From contig OZ245326.1 in NCBI GenBank assembly GCA_965225915.1, forward strand, positions 868,001 to 932,000: a stretch of DNA of 64,000 nt, in the 5' to 3' direction. Within the stretch, counting starts at the first letter, position 1, and every line of letters starts with the position of its first letter. Shown piece after piece: positions 44,362-52,952 of the stretch. The translations under genes and the position numbers were made by a program. The notes beneath the pieces were generated by a model that did not search any database, was not told the origin of the DNA, and worked only from the letters and a program-made list of their open reading frames with translations. This stretch comes from JAAXHH01 sp965225915. Its GTDB lineage: Bacteria; JAAXHH01.

Positions 44362-44940
44362 TTAACGACGGTTGCGGAAATCACGGCGGCCGGACCGGCT
44401 CCGTGTATCGGAATCCCGGGGTTCGCTGCGCCGCTCGCGGTATGCTTCACGTATTGCCTCCTGCTGTTCTGGTGTGAGGACATTCCGCATCTCCACCCGA
44501 AAGATCACACGCCGCTCGAACTCGCTGCCCTGGGCCTTCGTAACCCGCGCGACAATATCCTTTACCTCGGAAACGTCCGCGCGAGCCTCGTTCAACTGTT
44601 CACGCAGATCGATCTGCGCGAGCCTGGTTTCGGCGCGAAGCCGGACCATATCCCGGGCATGCTGGGAACGCAGCGCCTTGATCTGTTCCTTCTGCGCATC
44701 CGTCAAATCGACTTTGTCCAGCATCCCCCTGGTAAAGTACATTTGCCGTCCATCCTCCCGGTTCTGCGATGAACGCCGAGTGTTCCGCCGGGATCGATTG
44801 CCCGTCCGCTGGTCATCCGCCGCCTCGGCCTCCGTAAAAGCCGGGTCCGCCGGTCCGTTTTTTCCCACCGCGTCCTGTGCCCAGGTCAATACACCCGCGC
44901 ACATAATCCCGATAATGATTCCCGAAATAGTCTTTTTCAT
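44362..44940 (-). CDS. Spy/CpxP-like LTXXQ protein
   Basis: A 192-residue protein with a signal peptide (about 1-21) and the LTXXQ-type motifs LTDAQKEQIKAL (about 80-91) and LTPEQQEAIREA (about 155-166), which frame the Spy/CpxP hairpin. The C-terminal 25 residues are Arg/Ser/Asp-rich. It should be an envelope stress chaperone or sensor. It lies 162 bp downstream of the next member. Confidence 0.75.
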   Translation of the reverse strand: MKKTISGIIIGIMCAGVLTWAQDAVGKNGPADPAFTEAEAADDQRTGNRSRRNTRRSSQNREDGRQMYFTRGMLDKVDLTDAQKEQIKALRSQHARDMVRLRAETRLAQIDLREQLNEARADVSEVKDIVARVTKAQGSEFERRVIFRVEMRNVLTPEQQEAIREAYRERRSEPRDSDTRSRSGRRDFRNRR

Positions 44941-45102
44941 CTTCCCGCTCCCTTCGAAGTACAGCCTGGTTGAAATGATCGCGATCTCCGGAGATCGTAT
45001 TCGTGCTGCTCTACAGGATTAGACAACCTTCGAACAGGTTTAATTCCATCCTTCTGTTTTTTCGTTCTTAGTATCCGTCGACGGACCCTATGAATCACCG
45101 CG

Positions 45103-45582
45103 CTAAGGATCTTCCCGTCTGCGCCGTTCGTCCGTACGATTGTCTTCCTGTCGGAATGTACGGTTTCGATCGCGAGATCTGTTTCCCTCCCGGCGGGACT
45201 CGTTATCTGCATCCCTGCGGAACTCCCGTCTTTGTTCGCGGCGCTGGCGGATCCTGTTCACCCGCTCGCGCTGACTTTCGGTGAGTATGGGCTCCAGGTC
45301 CTGGTGCAACGAATCGACCAGGGTCTGCATTTCCTGCCGGTGACGCATGTAGTTTTCCCGGAACCCGGGTTCATGCTCTCCCACCACTTCCCTGATCCTG
45401 CGCCTCTGTTCCTGGTCCGGTCGCACCATCCTGACCCACCGTTCCACGAAGCGTTCCCGGGTCATTTGGGGCGGAGGCTGCAGGCGGTCCCTGGCGAAGG
45501 CGCCCAGGATCAGTGCGCCGCAGACCATGCCGATGATCAACGTGGCCAACAGGATGGCCGCAGTCTTCAAGTGTATGTTCAT
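45103..45582 (-). CDS. Membrane-anchored Spy-like/heavy-metal-sensor-type protein
   Basis: A 159-residue protein with one N-terminal membrane helix (about 7-29) and a periplasmic helical domain with two conserved segments, PDQEQRRRIREVVGEHEPGF and ESQRERVNRIRQRRE, as in CnrX/ZraP-like heavy-metal sensor proteins. Ends in a highly charged Arg/Glu/Asp tail. It overlaps the upstream anti-sigma gene by 4 bp, so it is co-translated with it. Confidence 0.6.
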   Translation of the reverse strand: MNIHLKTAAILLATLIIGMVCGALILGAFARDRLQPPPQMTRERFVERWVRMVRPDQEQRRRIREVVGEHEPGFRENYMRHRQEMQTLVDSLHQDLEPILTESQRERVNRIRQRREQRREFRRDADNESRREGNRSRDRNRTFRQEDNRTDERRRREDP

Positions 45583-46031
45583 AATGCGCCCTCCGTTTCC
45601 AGTGCGATCCGAGCGTCGTAGAGGTCTTCAGGGTACAGTTCCTCGGATAAACCGAACGACGCCGTGAGGGAAACGCTGTCTGACGTGGTCAGGTTGTAGG
45701 TCAACAGCAGAATCGCGGCGATGGACGCGGCCACCGCCACCCTGCGGAACATGAGGGACAACGAGTCGTGAAATTCCGGCGCCGCGCCAGCCGTGGATTC
45801 CCGGTCCATGCTGTCCAGGCGGTCCAGGCGGTCCATTACCCGACGGGAGAAGCCCTCCCGAAAAGATGGTGATTCCTGTCCTTCGACCAGGCCGCGCAGA
45901 CGAATCAACCGTTCGTATTCGTCCCGCAGGCCGGGATCACACCGGAGCGCCGTATCCAGGCGGCTTTGTTCACCGGGCGTCAAGGATGAATCCAGCGACC
46001 GGTAAAGCAGATCCAGGTCAGTTCGTTTCAT
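45579..46031 (-). CDS. Anti-sigma factor
   Basis: A 150-residue protein with a cytoplasmic N-terminal helical part (D-L-D-L-L-Y-R-S-L-D-x-S-L-T-P-G-E), a membrane helix (about 95-115) and a short periplasmic tail. No zinc-binding HxxxCxxC is visible, so it belongs to the non-zinc anti-sigma type. It overlaps the ECF sigma gene by 14 bp and the next gene by 4 bp, the usual coupled arrangement, and should hold the sigma factor at the membrane. Confidence 0.7.
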   Translation of the reverse strand: MKRTDLDLLYRSLDSSLTPGEQSRLDTALRCDPGLRDEYERLIRLRGLVEGQESPSFREGFSRRVMDRLDRLDSMDRESTAGAAPEFHDSLSLMFRRVAVAASIAAILLLTYNLTTSDSVSLTASFGLSEELYPEDLYDARIALETEGAL

Positions 46032-46605
46032 GGACGTGCTCCCTATGGGTTCTCAGTAAGCGCTTCAGTTTCTCTTGGGATCTCCTCAGGCGGGACAGGA
46101 CTGTCCCGAGGGGCAGGCCCAGGATCTCGGCGGTTTCTTTCGTGGAGTAGCCTTCCATCAGCCGGAGTACGATGACGGACCGGAATTCGGTTTTCAACTG
46201 GTTCAGCGCCCGATGTATCCGGTCGGCCGTGTCGTCGTATTCGGCGCTGGCCCGTGGATCCTCGAAATCCAGGTCCGGCATATCGTTTCCTTTTCCGACC
46301 GGGGTAAACGGAACAAAGATCGAACGGCGCCGGCGTTTTTTTATTTCGTTCAGCGCCAGGTTGATGGCGATTCGGGTCAGGTAGGTGCCGATCGATGCCT
46401 GTCCCCGGAATCCCTGGAGGCTCCGGTAGAACCGGATGAAGGTCTCCTGGCCTACGTCCTCCGCTTCGGCCGTGTCCCCGAGCATGCGGATGACGACGGA
46501 CGCCACGCGGCCTTCGTATCGTTCCACCAGTTCCCGGAAGGCCTCCTCGCTGCCGTCGCGGGCGGCGTCGACCAGCGCTTCGTCCGTCAAGGCGTCTTCC
46601 CTCAT
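46018..46605 (-). CDS. ECF-type RNA polymerase sigma factor
   Basis: A 195-residue extracytoplasmic-function sigma factor. ATG 46605 is chosen for its GAGGGAAG ribosome site; an ATG 17 codons upstream lacks one. Region 2 (about 15-85) has D-A-E-A-E-D-V-x-Q-E-T-F-I-R-F-Y and region 4 (about 130-185) V-L-R-L-M-E-G-Y-S-T-K-E-T-A-E-I-L with SRLRRSQEKLK as the -35 recognition helix. With the coupled anti-sigma factor it forms the top of an envelope-stress operon that includes the three Spy-like genes. Confidence 0.92.
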   Translation of the reverse strand: MREDALTDEALVDAARDGSEEAFRELVERYEGRVASVVIRMLGDTAEAEDVGQETFIRFYRSLQGFRGQASIGTYLTRIAINLALNEIKKRRRRSIFVPFTPVGKGNDMPDLDFEDPRASAEYDDTADRIHRALNQLKTEFRSVIVLRLMEGYSTKETAEILGLPLGTVLSRLRRSQEKLKRLLRTHREHVHETN

Positions 46606-46923
46606 CCCGCTTCCCTCGAAAAACCGGACCAGTATGGTCTGTAACGAACGGATCATCGACCGGCGGTGCCTATTCCCCGAATCAGGATAGAACCGGTGAT
46701 CGATACGGACGGATGCCGCTGCCTATAGTTTAGACCACCCCGACGCCGTTTTTATTCCCACAAAATGAACATCGCGTTTTATTTCAATAGCGTGTAGGGC
46801 CGAAAACAGGCAATCTACCGCAGGTACGCATGGCACAGGAAATTTATTGACTTTGTCTGGATGTTGTGTCACAGTTGGAGACATCTGCCCGTTCGCGGAA
46901 TACACCCTGACTAGCGTGGTATA
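46606..46923. other. Divergent gap between the sigma factor and flavin reductase
   Basis: Some 270-320 bp between the two divergent genes; both promoters should be here. I see no clear repeat or gene. TATTGACTTTGT at 46846 is a possible -35 region. An AT-rich segment lies near 46745-46800. Confidence 0.4.
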
Positions 46924-47397
46924 ATGGCCTTCGATTACATGGAACAACGGCGGATCATGGGGTATTTCGCAACCGGCGTGACCGTCGTTACCACCAGTTA
47001 CGAGGAAAAACCGCAAGGCATGACCGCCAACGCGGTGGTTTCACTATCCCTGGATCCCCCGCTCATCCTCGTATCGGTGGACGTCAAGGCCCAAATGAAT
47101 ATCTGCCTTAAGGCCAGTGACTGCTTCGCCGTCAACATACTGACGGTTGAGCAGGAAGAACTGTCCGTACGGTTCGCCAAGCACGGTCCGAAGGACTTCG
47201 CCGGTATCGAGTACCGGACCGAGGCCACGGGCGCTCCCGTTTTCGAACTGGCGCTGGCCTACGTCGACTGCCGGGTCACCAATGCACTGCCGGGAGGAGA
47301 CCACGACATATTTATCGGCGAAATCGTGGCGGGAGGTACCCGGGAAGGACGTCCGTTGTTATTCTACGGCGGTCAATACGGAAGCTTTTCCGTCTGA
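46924..47397 (+). CDS. Flavin reductase domain protein
   Basis: A 157-residue flavin reductase: FATGVTVVTT at the N-terminus, G-M-T-A-N-A-V-V-S-L-S-L-D-P-P as FMN-binding loop and a terminal GDHDIFIGEIVAG with H as part of NAD(P)H binding. Reduces FMN with NAD(P)H, often for a partner oxygenase. It ends 45 bp before the Fe-S/NrfD gene, and is in its operon, a less usual pairing. Confidence 0.88.
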   Translation: MAFDYMEQRRIMGYFATGVTVVTTSYEEKPQGMTANAVVSLSLDPPLILVSVDVKAQMNICLKASDCFAVNILTVEQEELSVRFAKHGPKDFAGIEYRTEATGAPVFELALAYVDCRVTNALPGGDHDIFIGEIVAGGTREGRPLLFYGGQYGSFSV

Positions 47398-47442
47398 AGT
47401 GCCGCCATCTTCAACCCGCATCATGACAGACCCGGAGCGTCC

Positions 47443-49071
47443 ATGCAATACGGCTTCATCATAGACAACAGGAAATGTATCGGATGTCACGCCTGTACCG
47501 TCGCCTGCAAGTCCGAGCACGAGGTGCCCCTGGGCGTCAACCGGACGTGGGTAAAGTATATCGAAAAGGGAACCTTTCCCAACACTTCGAGACATTTCTC
47601 CGTCATGCGGTGCAACCACTGCGAGGACGCCCCCTGCGTGGAGATCTGCCCGGTGACGGCACTGTTTACCCGGAAAGACGGCATCGTCGATTTCGATCCC
47701 CAGCGCTGCATCGGATGCAAGGGTTGCATGCAGGCCTGTCCCTACGACGCCCTGTATATCGATCCGAATACCCATACCGCGGCCAAGTGCAACTACTGCG
47801 CCCACCGGGTGGATATCGGTCTCGAACCCGCCTGCGTGAACGTCTGCCCGGAACACGCCATCATCTCAGGGGACATGGACGATAGTTCGACAGAGATCGC
47901 CCAGTTGCTCTCCAGGGAACAGGTGACGGTCCGAAAGATCGAGAAGGATACGAAACCCCGCCTGTACTACATCGACGGCGACGACGCCTCTTTGACGCCC
48001 GGCGAAACCGAAACGTCCGACGCCTACATGTGGAATTCGCAGTCTGACGGCGTCGGCCACTTCTCCAGATACGTGGAGGAACGGACCGCCCGTTCGAACC
48101 CGGAGGATATGGTCAGGCAACTCTCCGGGGAAGGGCAAGGCGGCCTGAACGATGCCAGCGGACGGTCTGGGCAGGATTCCCGGGACGAGAAAGGGACTGG
48201 TAAAGACGCCGCGGCGCGCCGGGTCTACGACGCGCCGGACAAGGGCGTCCTGTGGGGAAGGGACGTGGCCGCCTATGTGTGGACCAAAGCTATCTCGGCG
48301 GGGGCTTTCCTGGTTCCTTTTGCGGCCTCTGCTTTCGGACTGTCCGTCGATCCCGTCCTCGCGTGGACCGGCTGGGCCGTCGCCCTGGCGTTTCTCCTGG
48401 TGACGACGGTGCTGCTGGTCAGCGACCTGACCCGACCTACCCGCTTTCTCTACGTGCTCCTCCGTCCCCAGTGGAAATCCTGGCTCGTGCTGGGAGGCTA
48501 CGTGCTGACCCTCTACGGCCTTGCGCTCACGCTATGGGCGGCGGCCATGCTGACCGGCCGAACCGAAGTGGCGGAAATCATCGGTTGGGGCACGGCGGTT
48601 CTTGCGGTCCTCGCTGCGGTGTACACGGCCTTTCTATTCGCCCAGGCCAAGGGGCGCGATTTCTGGCAGAGCCCGACGCTGGTCCTGCACATGCTGCTGC
48701 ACGCCGTGCTGGCCGGCGCGGCCGTATTCGCCCTGGCCTTCCTGTTCAGGATGCCCGGCGAAGCCTGGACCGCCTTTATCCGGAACACCCTGATCATCGC
48801 CGTCATCCTGAACCTGCTGGTCATCGCGGCCGAGATGCTGACGCCCCATCCGACGGCCGACGCCCGGAAAACCGTGCAGGCCATCGTCCGGGGCCGGTAC
48901 CGGGGGTATTTCTGGTTCGCCGGTCTCGTTGTCGGCAATCTATTGCCCGTCGTCCTGGCCTGGATCGGCGGCGAAGCGATGCTCGCAGCGGCGGGTTTAG
49001 GCGTACTGATCGGTCTCTACGCTACCGAGTACGTCTGGGTCAAGGCTCCCCAGGACATACCCTTGAGCTGA
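47443..49071 (+). CDS. Fused ferredoxin and NrfD-type membrane subunit
   Basis: A 542-residue fusion. Residues 1-165 are a DmsB/PsrB-like four-cluster ferredoxin: CIGCHACTVAC, CNHCEDAPCVEICP, CIGCKGCMQAC and CNYCAHRVDIGLEPACVNVCP-type motifs. An acidic/Gly-rich linker (about 195-265) joins it to an NrfD/PsrC-like membrane domain with eight to nine helices (about 275-535). In complex iron-sulfur molybdoenzymes these two parts carry electrons between the catalytic subunit and quinones; here they are one polypeptide. The catalytic subunit gene follows after the repeat at 49069. Confidence 0.88.
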   Translation: MQYGFIIDNRKCIGCHACTVACKSEHEVPLGVNRTWVKYIEKGTFPNTSRHFSVMRCNHCEDAPCVEICPVTALFTRKDGIVDFDPQRCIGCKGCMQACPYDALYIDPNTHTAAKCNYCAHRVDIGLEPACVNVCPEHAIISGDMDDSSTEIAQLLSREQVTVRKIEKDTKPRLYYIDGDDASLTPGETETSDAYMWNSQSDGVGHFSRYVEERTARSNPEDMVRQLSGEGQGGLNDASGRSGQDSRDEKGTGKDAAARRVYDAPDKGVLWGRDVAAYVWTKAISAGAFLVPFAASAFGLSVDPVLAWTGWAVALAFLLVTTVLLVSDLTRPTRFLYVLLRPQWKSWLVLGGYVLTLYGLALTLWAAAMLTGRTEVAEIIGWGTAVLAVLAAVYTAFLFAQAKGRDFWQSPTLVLHMLLHAVLAGAAVFALAFLFRMPGEAWTAFIRNTLIIAVILNLLVIAAEMLTPHPTADARKTVQAIVRGRYRGYFWFAGLVVGNLLPVVLAWIGGEAMLAAAGLGVLIGLYATEYVWVKAPQDIPLS

Positions 49072-49139
49072 AAAGGCACAACTAACTGGGTTGAACAGGG
49101 CACAACTAACTGGGTTGAACGGAGCACAACTACGATCTC
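49069..49139. repeat. Three tandem units starting at the stop codon of the Fe-S/NrfD gene
   Basis: Units at 49069 (23 bp), 49092 (24 bp) and 49116 (24 bp) each begin with TGA and share GGCACAACTAACTGGGT. The first TGA is the stop codon of the upstream gene. The array ends about 44 bp before the next start. Confidence 0.85.
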
Positions 49140-49182
49140 CGTATCTGGAACATCCCAAAAATAAAGGACAGGAACCGCCAAC

Positions 49183-52044
49183 ATGTCCACACGCCATAGA
49201 CCGGGACTCATCGAATCGCTGGCCGAGAAAATCGGCCTGATTCCCAACCTGCACGAAGAGGACGGACCGGATCTTCCGAGTCTGACCGAAGGTGGCGCGC
49301 TCACGGATTATCCGCCGCCGGATCAATGGGACGACTGGGTGGAATACGAGGCGCAGGATTGGCCGCGGCAACAGTCCAAACACTACATGGTGGTGCCGAC
49401 GGCCTGCTTCAACTGCGAAGCCGGATGCGGACTGCTCAGTTACGTCGACAAGGAAACGATGGAAGTCCGAAAGTTCGAGGGGAATCCCTACCACCCGGCC
49501 AGCAGGGGGCGCAGCTGCGCCAAGGGTCCTGCGACCATAAACCAGATCCGGGATACCGACCGGATACTCCATCCATTGCGCCGGTCCGGCCCCCGCGGGA
49601 GCGGGGAATGGGAACGGGTGTCCTGGGACGCCGTTCTGGACGACATCGCCGCAAGAATACGGGAACGCCTGCAGCAGGGCGCCAACAACGAAATCGCCTA
49701 CCACGTGGGCCGGCCAGGCCACGAAGGGTACATCGAACGCGTGCTCAAGGCCTGGGGCGTCGACGGGCACAACAGCCACACCAATATCTGTTCATCGGGC
49801 GCCCGCTTAGGCTACGCCCTCTGGCATTTCTTCGACCGTCCGTCGCCGGACCACGCCAACGCGCGGTTCATCCTCCTCATCAGCGCCCACCTGGAATCCG
49901 GACACTACTTCAATCCCCATGCGCAGCGCATCATCGAGGGCATGATGAACGGCGCCAAACTCGCGGTAATGGACCCGAGGTTGTCCAACACGGCCAGCAT
50001 GGCCGACCACTGGATGCCCACCTATCCCGGCAGCGAGGCCGCGGTGCTGCTGGCCATGGCCAACATCATCCTGCAGGAAGACTTCTACGACGCCGGATTC
50101 ATGAAGACGTGGGTGAACTGGCAGACTTACCTGGAAAAGGAACACCCGGATGCGCCGCGTACCTTCGAACGATTCATCGAGGCGCTCAAAGTCGTTTACC
50201 GGGAATACACGCCCGAATTCGCCGAAAAGGAAAGCGGGGTACCGGCGGCGCAGATCGTCGAGATAGCCCGTGATATCGGCCGGGCGGGATCGCGTTTCGC
50301 CACCCACAACTGGCGGAGCGCGGGCAGCGGAAACGCCGGCGGCTGGGCCGTGGCTAGATGCCTCCATTTCCTGAACGTGCTGACCGGCAGCGTCGGCACG
50401 GAAGGCGGTACCTCGCCGAGCGGGTGGAACAAGTTCAAGCCCAACGTCTTCGACCATCCTCCGGACCAGAAGTTCTGGAATGAACTGCATTTCCCAAAGG
50501 AATACCCCCTGTCCCACTACGAGATGAGCTTTCTCCTGCCCCATTTCCTCAAGGAGGGTCGCGGAAAGCTGGCCGTTTACTTCACCCGCGTTTTCAACCC
50601 CGTATGGACGTTTCCCGACGGGTTCACGTGGGTCGAGGCACTCCGCGACGAGGACAAGATCGGGTTGCACGCGGCCCTGACGCCCACCTGGAACGAGACC
50701 GCGTATTTCGCCGACTACGTGCTGCCGATGGGCCACGCCAGCGAACGACACGACATCATCAGCTACGAGACCCACTCCGGCACCTGGATCGGATTCCGCC
50801 AGCCCGTCCTGCGCGAAGCGCGGCGGCGCATGGGCGACCCGGTGAACTTCACCTACGAGGCCAATCCGGGCGAGGTCTGGGAAGAGGACGAATTCTGGAT
50901 CGAGCTGTCCTGGCGTATCGATCCCGATGGCAGCCTGGGCATCCGGGAACACTTCATTTCGCCCTACAGGCCGGGCGAGAAGATCACCATCGACGAATAC
51001 TACAGGTACATCTTCGACCACGTGGACCGTCTGCCCGAGACGGCCGAGGCGGAGGGGCTATCCACCCTGGACTACATGCGCAAGTATGGCGCCTTCGAAG
51101 TGGAGAAAACGGCCTACGCGAAACACCTCAAAAAGCTGGATGACGAGGCGGTCGCGGGTGCCGAGGTCGATCCGGAAACGAATACCCTGGTCGCTGGTGG
51201 CAAGGCCGTCGGCGTCATGGTGGACGGGGCGCCGCGTGCGGGATTCCCCACACCCTCGTTAAAGCAGGAATTCTATTCCCAGACCATGGTGGACTGGGGC
51301 TGGCCCGAATACGCCATACCCACCTACATCAAGAGCCACGTGCACCCCGATGAACTCAACCGCGAGAACGGGGAGTTCCCGCTTGTGCCCACCTTCCGGC
51401 TGCCCACGCTCATCCACTCCCGGTCCGGCAACGCCAAGTGGCTCAACGAAATCTCCAACCGCAATCCCGTGTGGATGCACCGGCAGGACGCCGACAAGAT
51501 GGGCGTACGCACGGGCGACCTGGTCCGTGTGACCACTGAAATAGGCCATTTCGTGGACCGCGTCTGGGTGACCGAGGCCATGAAACCCGGCGTGGTCGCC
51601 TGCTCCCACCACCTGGGGCGCTGGCGGCGGAAACAGGACGCGGAAGGCAACCGATGGTCCGTCAATCTGGTGGATATCCAGGAAGAAACCGGCGGGAAGT
51701 GGAGCATGAAGGTGGTGGATGGCATCCGGCCCTACGAGAGCTCGGACCGCGATTCCTCCCGCATCTTCTGGCGGGACGGCGGCGTGCACCAGAACATCAC
51801 CTTCCCCGTGCATCCCGACCCCATAAGCGGCATGCACTGCTGGCACCAGAAGGTCCGGGTCGAAAAAGCCGGAGAAGAGGACGCCTACGGAGACGTGATG
51901 GTCGACACCGATAAGTCCTTCGAGGTGTATAGAAAATGGCTGGACCAGACGCGCCCGGCGCCCGGTCCGGGCGGCCTGCGCCGGCCCCTCTGGCTCAACC
52001 GTCCCCTGCGCCCGGCCGAAGAGATGTTCTACCTGGAAGAATAG
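49183..52044 (+). CDS. Molybdopterin oxidoreductase catalytic subunit
   Basis: A 953-residue member of the DMSO-reductase superfamily. The [4Fe-4S] ligands are in C-F-N-C-E-A-G-C and G-R-S-C-A-K-G (about residues 70-115); molybdopterin-binding regions include TNICSSGARLG, MDPRLSNTASMADHWMPTYP and the C-terminal domain (NPVWMHRQDADKMGVRTGDL). The metal-ligand residue region S-S-G-A-R is unlike the usual Cys/Ser positions and cannot be assigned. No twin-arginine signal is visible. With the Fe-S/NrfD subunit it forms a membrane-bound redox complex; the substrate is unknown. Confidence 0.88.
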   Translation: MSTRHRPGLIESLAEKIGLIPNLHEEDGPDLPSLTEGGALTDYPPPDQWDDWVEYEAQDWPRQQSKHYMVVPTACFNCEAGCGLLSYVDKETMEVRKFEGNPYHPASRGRSCAKGPATINQIRDTDRILHPLRRSGPRGSGEWERVSWDAVLDDIAARIRERLQQGANNEIAYHVGRPGHEGYIERVLKAWGVDGHNSHTNICSSGARLGYALWHFFDRPSPDHANARFILLISAHLESGHYFNPHAQRIIEGMMNGAKLAVMDPRLSNTASMADHWMPTYPGSEAAVLLAMANIILQEDFYDAGFMKTWVNWQTYLEKEHPDAPRTFERFIEALKVVYREYTPEFAEKESGVPAAQIVEIARDIGRAGSRFATHNWRSAGSGNAGGWAVARCLHFLNVLTGSVGTEGGTSPSGWNKFKPNVFDHPPDQKFWNELHFPKEYPLSHYEMSFLLPHFLKEGRGKLAVYFTRVFNPVWTFPDGFTWVEALRDEDKIGLHAALTPTWNETAYFADYVLPMGHASERHDIISYETHSGTWIGFRQPVLREARRRMGDPVNFTYEANPGEVWEEDEFWIELSWRIDPDGSLGIREHFISPYRPGEKITIDEYYRYIFDHVDRLPETAEAEGLSTLDYMRKYGAFEVEKTAYAKHLKKLDDEAVAGAEVDPETNTLVAGGKAVGVMVDGAPRAGFPTPSLKQEFYSQTMVDWGWPEYAIPTYIKSHVHPDELNRENGEFPLVPTFRLPTLIHSRSGNAKWLNEISNRNPVWMHRQDADKMGVRTGDLVRVTTEIGHFVDRVWVTEAMKPGVVACSHHLGRWRRKQDAEGNRWSVNLVDIQEETGGKWSMKVVDGIRPYESSDRDSSRIFWRDGGVHQNITFPVHPDPISGMHCWHQKVRVEKAGEEDAYGDVMVDTDKSFEVYRKWLDQTRPAPGPGGLRRPLWLNRPLRPAEEMFYLEE

Positions 52045-52952
52045 TTTTCCCGCAGGATTTTCCGGACGGCGGAACGCACCTTGTCGTCGACCTCCGGCAT
52101 GGCGCCGGTCTGTGAGGCCACCCAGGCGCCGAGCCGGTTGGCGGCTTCGCTGATTCGTTCAAGCGGGGCACGGCGCAGGTATCCGCTGGCCAGGGCCGCG
52201 GTGAAAGCGTCTCCGGCCCCGACGGTATCCGCGACTTCGACAGGCACGCCCGGGTGAGCTACCGTGTCCGACTTAGTAACCAGCAGGCTGCCCTCCGTGC
52301 CGCGGGTGACGCAGACCAGTTCCAGTGCGTAGGCCTTCAGCAGCCGTCGGGCCATGGATTCGAGATCTTCTCCCCCAAGGTCCAGCAGGGGACACACCCT
52401 GCGCAGCTCCTCGTCGTTCAGCTTGACCACGTGGGCGCGTTGGAAGGAATCGTGAAGCAGGTGTGGCGTGAAACGATCCTGCCGCAGGTTCACGTCGAAG
52501 ATCCGAAGGACCGAGGGCCTCAGGGCCTTGAGGAACGCGACGACAGCGCCCGTAGAATCCGGTTCGTACCGAGACACCGTACCAAAGCACACGGCGTCAG
52601 TCCGGTCGGCGAGCGCCGACCAGGCTGGCGTCCACTGCATGTGCGCCCAGGCGACCTCGTCGTTGATCCGGAAATCGGGTTGACCGTCCGGTCCAAGGGT
52701 TACGTCGACCGTGCCGGTGGGGTGGACATCGTCCCGCTGTATCGCGTCGGTGGCCACGCCGAGATGGGCGATGCGATCAACGGCTTTTCTACCGAGTTCG
52801 TCCTCCCCGACCCGGCTCGCGATCACGCCGTTTTCACCCAGGAGAGACGCGAAGTAGGCGAAGTTCGCCGTCGCGCCGCCCAGTTGAGGACCCGACGGCA
52901 GCAGGTCCCACAGCAGTTCCCCCAGGCCTACGATGACGTAGCGGTCTTTTAT
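52029..52952 (-). CDS. PfkB-family sugar kinase with mutated (ATA) start codon
   Basis: A 307-residue ribokinase/fructokinase-like protein. The conserved start R-Y-V-I-V-G-L-G-E-L-L-W-D-L and GGATANFAYFASLLGENG lie upstream of the first ATG/GTG in the frame (GTG 52826), so the real N-terminus must extend to ATA 52952. ATA overlaps the stop TAA of the upstream hydratase as ATAA; the usual ATGA would need one G. Catalytic Asp is in D-T-V-G-A-G-D. It overlaps the Mo subunit end by 16 bp. Confidence 0.8.
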   Translation of the reverse strand: MKDRYVIVGLGELLWDLLPSGPQLGGATANFAYFASLLGENGVIASRVGEDELGRKAVDRIAHLGVATDAIQRDDVHPTGTVDVTLGPDGQPDFRINDEVAWAHMQWTPAWSALADRTDAVCFGTVSRYEPDSTGAVVAFLKALRPSVLRIFDVNLRQDRFTPHLLHDSFQRAHVVKLNDEELRRVCPLLDLGGEDLESMARRLLKAYALELVCVTRGTEGSLLVTKSDTVAHPGVPVEVADTVGAGDAFTAALASGYLRRAPLERISEAANRLGAWVASQTGAMPEVDDKVRSAVRKILRENYSSR

